NCBI GenBank assembly: GCA_030428405.1 | Contig: JAUIEH010000158.1 | Span: 1 to 6,631 of the forward strand | Direction: 5' to 3' | Origin: Alphaproteobacteria bacterium | GTDB lineage: Bacteria; Pseudomonadota; Alphaproteobacteria; Caulobacterales; Maricaulaceae | Length of the DNA: 6,631 bases | Shown here: positions 4,605 to 6,631 of the stretch, in pieces | Layout: the number at the start of each line of letters is the position of its first letter | How positions within the stretch are numbered: the stretch's first letter is position 1 | The notes under the pieces: generated by a model | Databases searched by the model: none | Told to the model about the DNA's origin: nothing | What the model saw: the letters and a program-made list of their open reading frames with translations, nothing else | Program-made: the position numbers and the translations under genes

Positions 4605-6631
4605 ATGACCGAGTCGCGGCCCGAGCGCTTCCAGCAATTCAATTGAGGCCGCCGCGATCACCGTGCCGGGCGGGAAAACCGCTGCTGCTCCCATTTGTTT
4701 GAGGGTGGCGACGTCGTCCGGCGGCACCACGCCGCCGACCACGATCATGACGTCGTCGCGCCCGCCTTCGGACAAGGCCGCCTTCAAAGCGGGCACGAGC
4801 GTGAGATGGCCGGCGGCGAGCGATGATGCCGCGACGACATGAACGTCGTTCTCGATCGCCTGGCGCGCAGCTTCTTCCGGGGTCTGGAACAAGGGGCCGA
4901 TATCGACGTCCCAGCCCAGATCGGCGAAGGCGGAGGCGACGACTTTCTGACCGCGGTCATGACCGTCCTGGCCCATTTTCGCAATCAGGATCCGCGGCCG
5001 GCGGCCTTCCTTCTCGGCAAAGGCGTCGGAGGCTGCGCGCGCGCGCGCGACGGTCTCGTCGGAGCCTGATTCGCGCAAGAACACCCCCGTGACGGCTTTG
5101 ATCTCAGCTTGATGGCGTCCCCACACATCTTCAAGCGCGCCGGATATCTCGCCCACAGTCGCTTGCGCGCGCGCAGCTTCTACGGCGGCGTCCAGCAGGT
5201 TTTGCCCGCCGCCGTCGGCTGCATTGCGCAAGGCGGTCAGCGCGCTCTCGACGGCGGCTGGGTCGCGCGAGGCTCTCAGCGCCTTCAAGCGGTCGATCTG
5301 CGCGGTCCGGACCTTGGCGTTGTCGACCTTGAGGACGGGGATGTCGTCGGGCTCCTCGGAGCGGAACTTGTTGACCCCGACAATGGTCTGCACGCCCGCA
5401 TCGATGCGCGCTTGCGTCTTGGCGGCGGCTTCTTCGATGCGCAGCTTGGGCACGCCCTTGTCGATGGCGCGCGCCATGCCGCCGAGCTTTTCGACCTCCG
5501 CGATGTGGTCAAGCGCGCGCCGGGCGAGGTCGTGAGTGAGGCGCTCGACATAAAAGCTGCCGCCCCAGGGATCGATCGTATCGCAGAGATGACCTTCAGT
5601 CTGCTGAAGGATTTGCGTGTTGCGCGCGATGCGCGCGGCGAACTCGGACGGCAGAGCGAGCGCTTCATCAAGCGAGTTGGTGTGCAGGCTCTGCGTGCCG
5701 CCGTCGATGGCCGCGATCGCTTCAAGACAGGTGCGCGCGACATTGTTGTAGACGTCCTGCGCGGTCAGCGACCAGCCCGAGGTTTGGCAATGCGTGCGCA
5801 GCATCAGCGATTTCGCGGATTTGGGCGAAAATTCCGCCTGGACCAGTTTCGACCATAAAAGACGCGCCGCGCGCAGCTTGGCGATCTCCATGAAGACATT
5901 CATGCCGATGCCGAAAAAGAACGACAGGCGCGGGGCGAAGGCGTCGACATCGAGCCCGGCTTCGCGTCCGGCTCGGATATATTCAATGCCGTCCGCAAGC
6001 GTGTAGGCTAGTTCCAGATCCGCCGTCGCGCCGGCTTCCTGCATGTGGTAGCCGGAAATCGATATCGAATTGAATTTCGGCATGTTTTGCGCAGTATACG
6101 CAAAGATGTCCGACACGATGCGCATGGAGTTTGCGGGCGGATAGATGTAGGTATTCCGTACCATGAACTCTTTCAGGATATCGTTCTGGATCGTTCCTGA
6201 AAGCGCTTGCGGCCCGACGCCTTGTTCTTCGGCCGCGACGATGTAGAGCGCCATGATCGGCAGGACCGCGCCGTTCATGGTCATCGACACGCTCATCTTG
6301 TCGAGAGGGATGCCCGCAAACAGCGTGCGCATGTCGTATATGCTGTCGATGGCGACGCCGGCCATGCCGACATCGCCGGTCACGCGCGGATGGTCGCTGT
6401 CATAGCCGCGATGGGTGGCGAGATCGAAGGCGACCGAGAGGCCTTTCTGGCCGGCCGCCAGATTGCGTCGGTAAAACGCGTTGGACTCTTCCGCCGTTGA
6501 AAAGCCTGCATACTGACGAATGGTCCACGGCCGCTCGAGATACATGGTCGGATAGGGACCGCGCAAAAAAGGCGCAACGCCCGGCATGCCGTCCACGAAT
6601 GACAAGCCGTCAATGTCGGCGGCGGAATAAT
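4593..6631 (-). CDS. mutB: Methylmalonyl-CoA mutase, catalytic and B12-binding subunit, 5' end outside window
   Basis: Adenosylcobalamin-dependent mutase that interconverts (R)-methylmalonyl-CoA and succinyl-CoA in propionyl-CoA metabolism. Numbering here starts at the TTG at 6605. The frame remains open upstream to the window edge and reads YSAADIDG before that TTG, resembling the usual N-terminal region of the family, so the gene is cut by the edge and the TTG is not the start. At least 678 residues are visible, and full-length enzymes are about 710-730. Residues 1 to about 415 form the CoA-binding TIM barrel with RPWTIRQYAGFSTAEESN (25-42). From memory of the Propionibacterium enzyme, Tyr32, Gln140, Arg150, Tyr186 and His187 match its Tyr89, Gln197, Arg207, Tyr243 and His244 at a constant offset of 57; this supports methylmalonyl-CoA rather than isobutyryl-CoA specificity. 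A linker follows, then the B12 domain (about 537-660) with DGHDRG at 547-552, where His549 is the cobalt ligand. All key residues are intact. The small subunit and any cobalamin riboswitch would lie to the right, outside the window. Confidence 0.97.
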   Translation of the reverse strand, partial: YSAADIDGLSFVDGMPGVAPFLRGPYPTMYLERPWTIRQYAGFSTAEESNAFYRRNLAAGQKGLSVAFDLATHRGYDSDHPRVTGDVGMAGVAIDSIYDMRTLFAGIPLDKMSVSMTMNGAVLPIMALYIVAAEEQGVGPQALSGTIQNDILKEFMVRNTYIYPPANSMRIVSDIFAYTAQNMPKFNSISISGYHMQEAGATADLELAYTLADGIEYIRAGREAGLDVDAFAPRLSFFFGIGMNVFMEIAKLRAARLLWSKLVQAEFSPKSAKSLMLRTHCQTSGWSLTAQDVYNNVARTCLEAIAAIDGGTQSLHTNSLDEALALPSEFAARIARNTQILQQTEGHLCDTIDPWGGSFYVERLTHDLARRALDHIAEVEKLGGMARAIDKGVPKLRIEEAAAKTQARIDAGVQTIVGVNKFRSEEPDDIPVLKVDNAKVRTAQIDRLKALRASRDPAAVESALTALRNAADGGGQNLLDAAVEAARAQATVGEISGALEDVWGRHQAEIKAVTGVFLRESGSDETVARARAASDAFAEKEGRRPRILIAKMGQDGHDRGQKVVASAFADLGWDVDIGPLFQTPEEAARQAIENDVHVVAASSLAAGHLTLVPALKAALSEGGRDDVMIVVGGVVPPDDVATLKQMGAAAVFPPGTVIAAASIELLEALGPRLGHKAA

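Noticed and set aside
5109..5858. Plus-strand open frame of 249 codons opposite the mutase
   Set aside because: It lies entirely within the highly conserved mutase coding sequence, its composition is Gly/Arg/Ala-rich without a domain, and it has no ribosome site that stands out.

Overview
The window is GC-rich (mostly G or C at third codon positions) and its proteins look alphaproteobacterial. Two features point that way: a single-chain methylmalonyl-CoA mutase with its MeaB GTPase, and an OmpA-family envelope protein paired with a membrane-anchored protein ending in the short helix-hairpin-helix domain that alphaproteobacteria often attach to unrelated proteins. A Caulobacterales/Hyphomonadaceae- or Rhodobacterales-like host is my best guess; the exact taxon cannot be fixed from this sequence.

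Layout. Positions 1-227 are a largely non-coding leader with one perfect hairpin. Positions 228-2615 hold a two-gene plus-strand operon. Its first gene encodes an inner-membrane-anchored periplasmic protein with BON-like repeats and a C-terminal OmpA peptidoglycan-binding domain. Nine bases later comes a 421-residue protein with an N-terminal membrane helix, a long coiled coil containing six exact-length 21-residue repeats, an acidic linker and a C-terminal helix-hairpin-helix domain.

Positions 2612-6631 hold four minus-strand genes. In transcription order they are methylmalonyl-CoA mutase (5' end cut by the right window edge), a 200-residue protein of unknown function whose ATG overlaps the mutase stop, a YbjQ/UPF0145 protein, and the MeaB/ArgK GTPase. 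Spacings are -4, +46 and +22 bases. The two gene groups converge and overlap in the 4-bp palindrome CTAG, where each strand reads its own TAG stop.

How the genes work together. The mutase converts (R)-methylmalonyl-CoA to succinyl-CoA with adenosylcobalamin, the last step of propionyl-CoA assimilation. MeaB protects the mutase and gates its cofactor loading. The 200-residue protein, translationally coupled to the mutase, and YbjQ sit between the two and are candidates for accessory roles. On the plus strand, the two envelope proteins could together link peptidoglycan, inner membrane and cytoplasm, but that is inference. I saw no mobile element, CRISPR array, tRNA or rRNA. The most unusual signals are the regular 21-residue repeat array in its membrane-anchored HhH protein and the uncharacterised gene coupled to the mutase.
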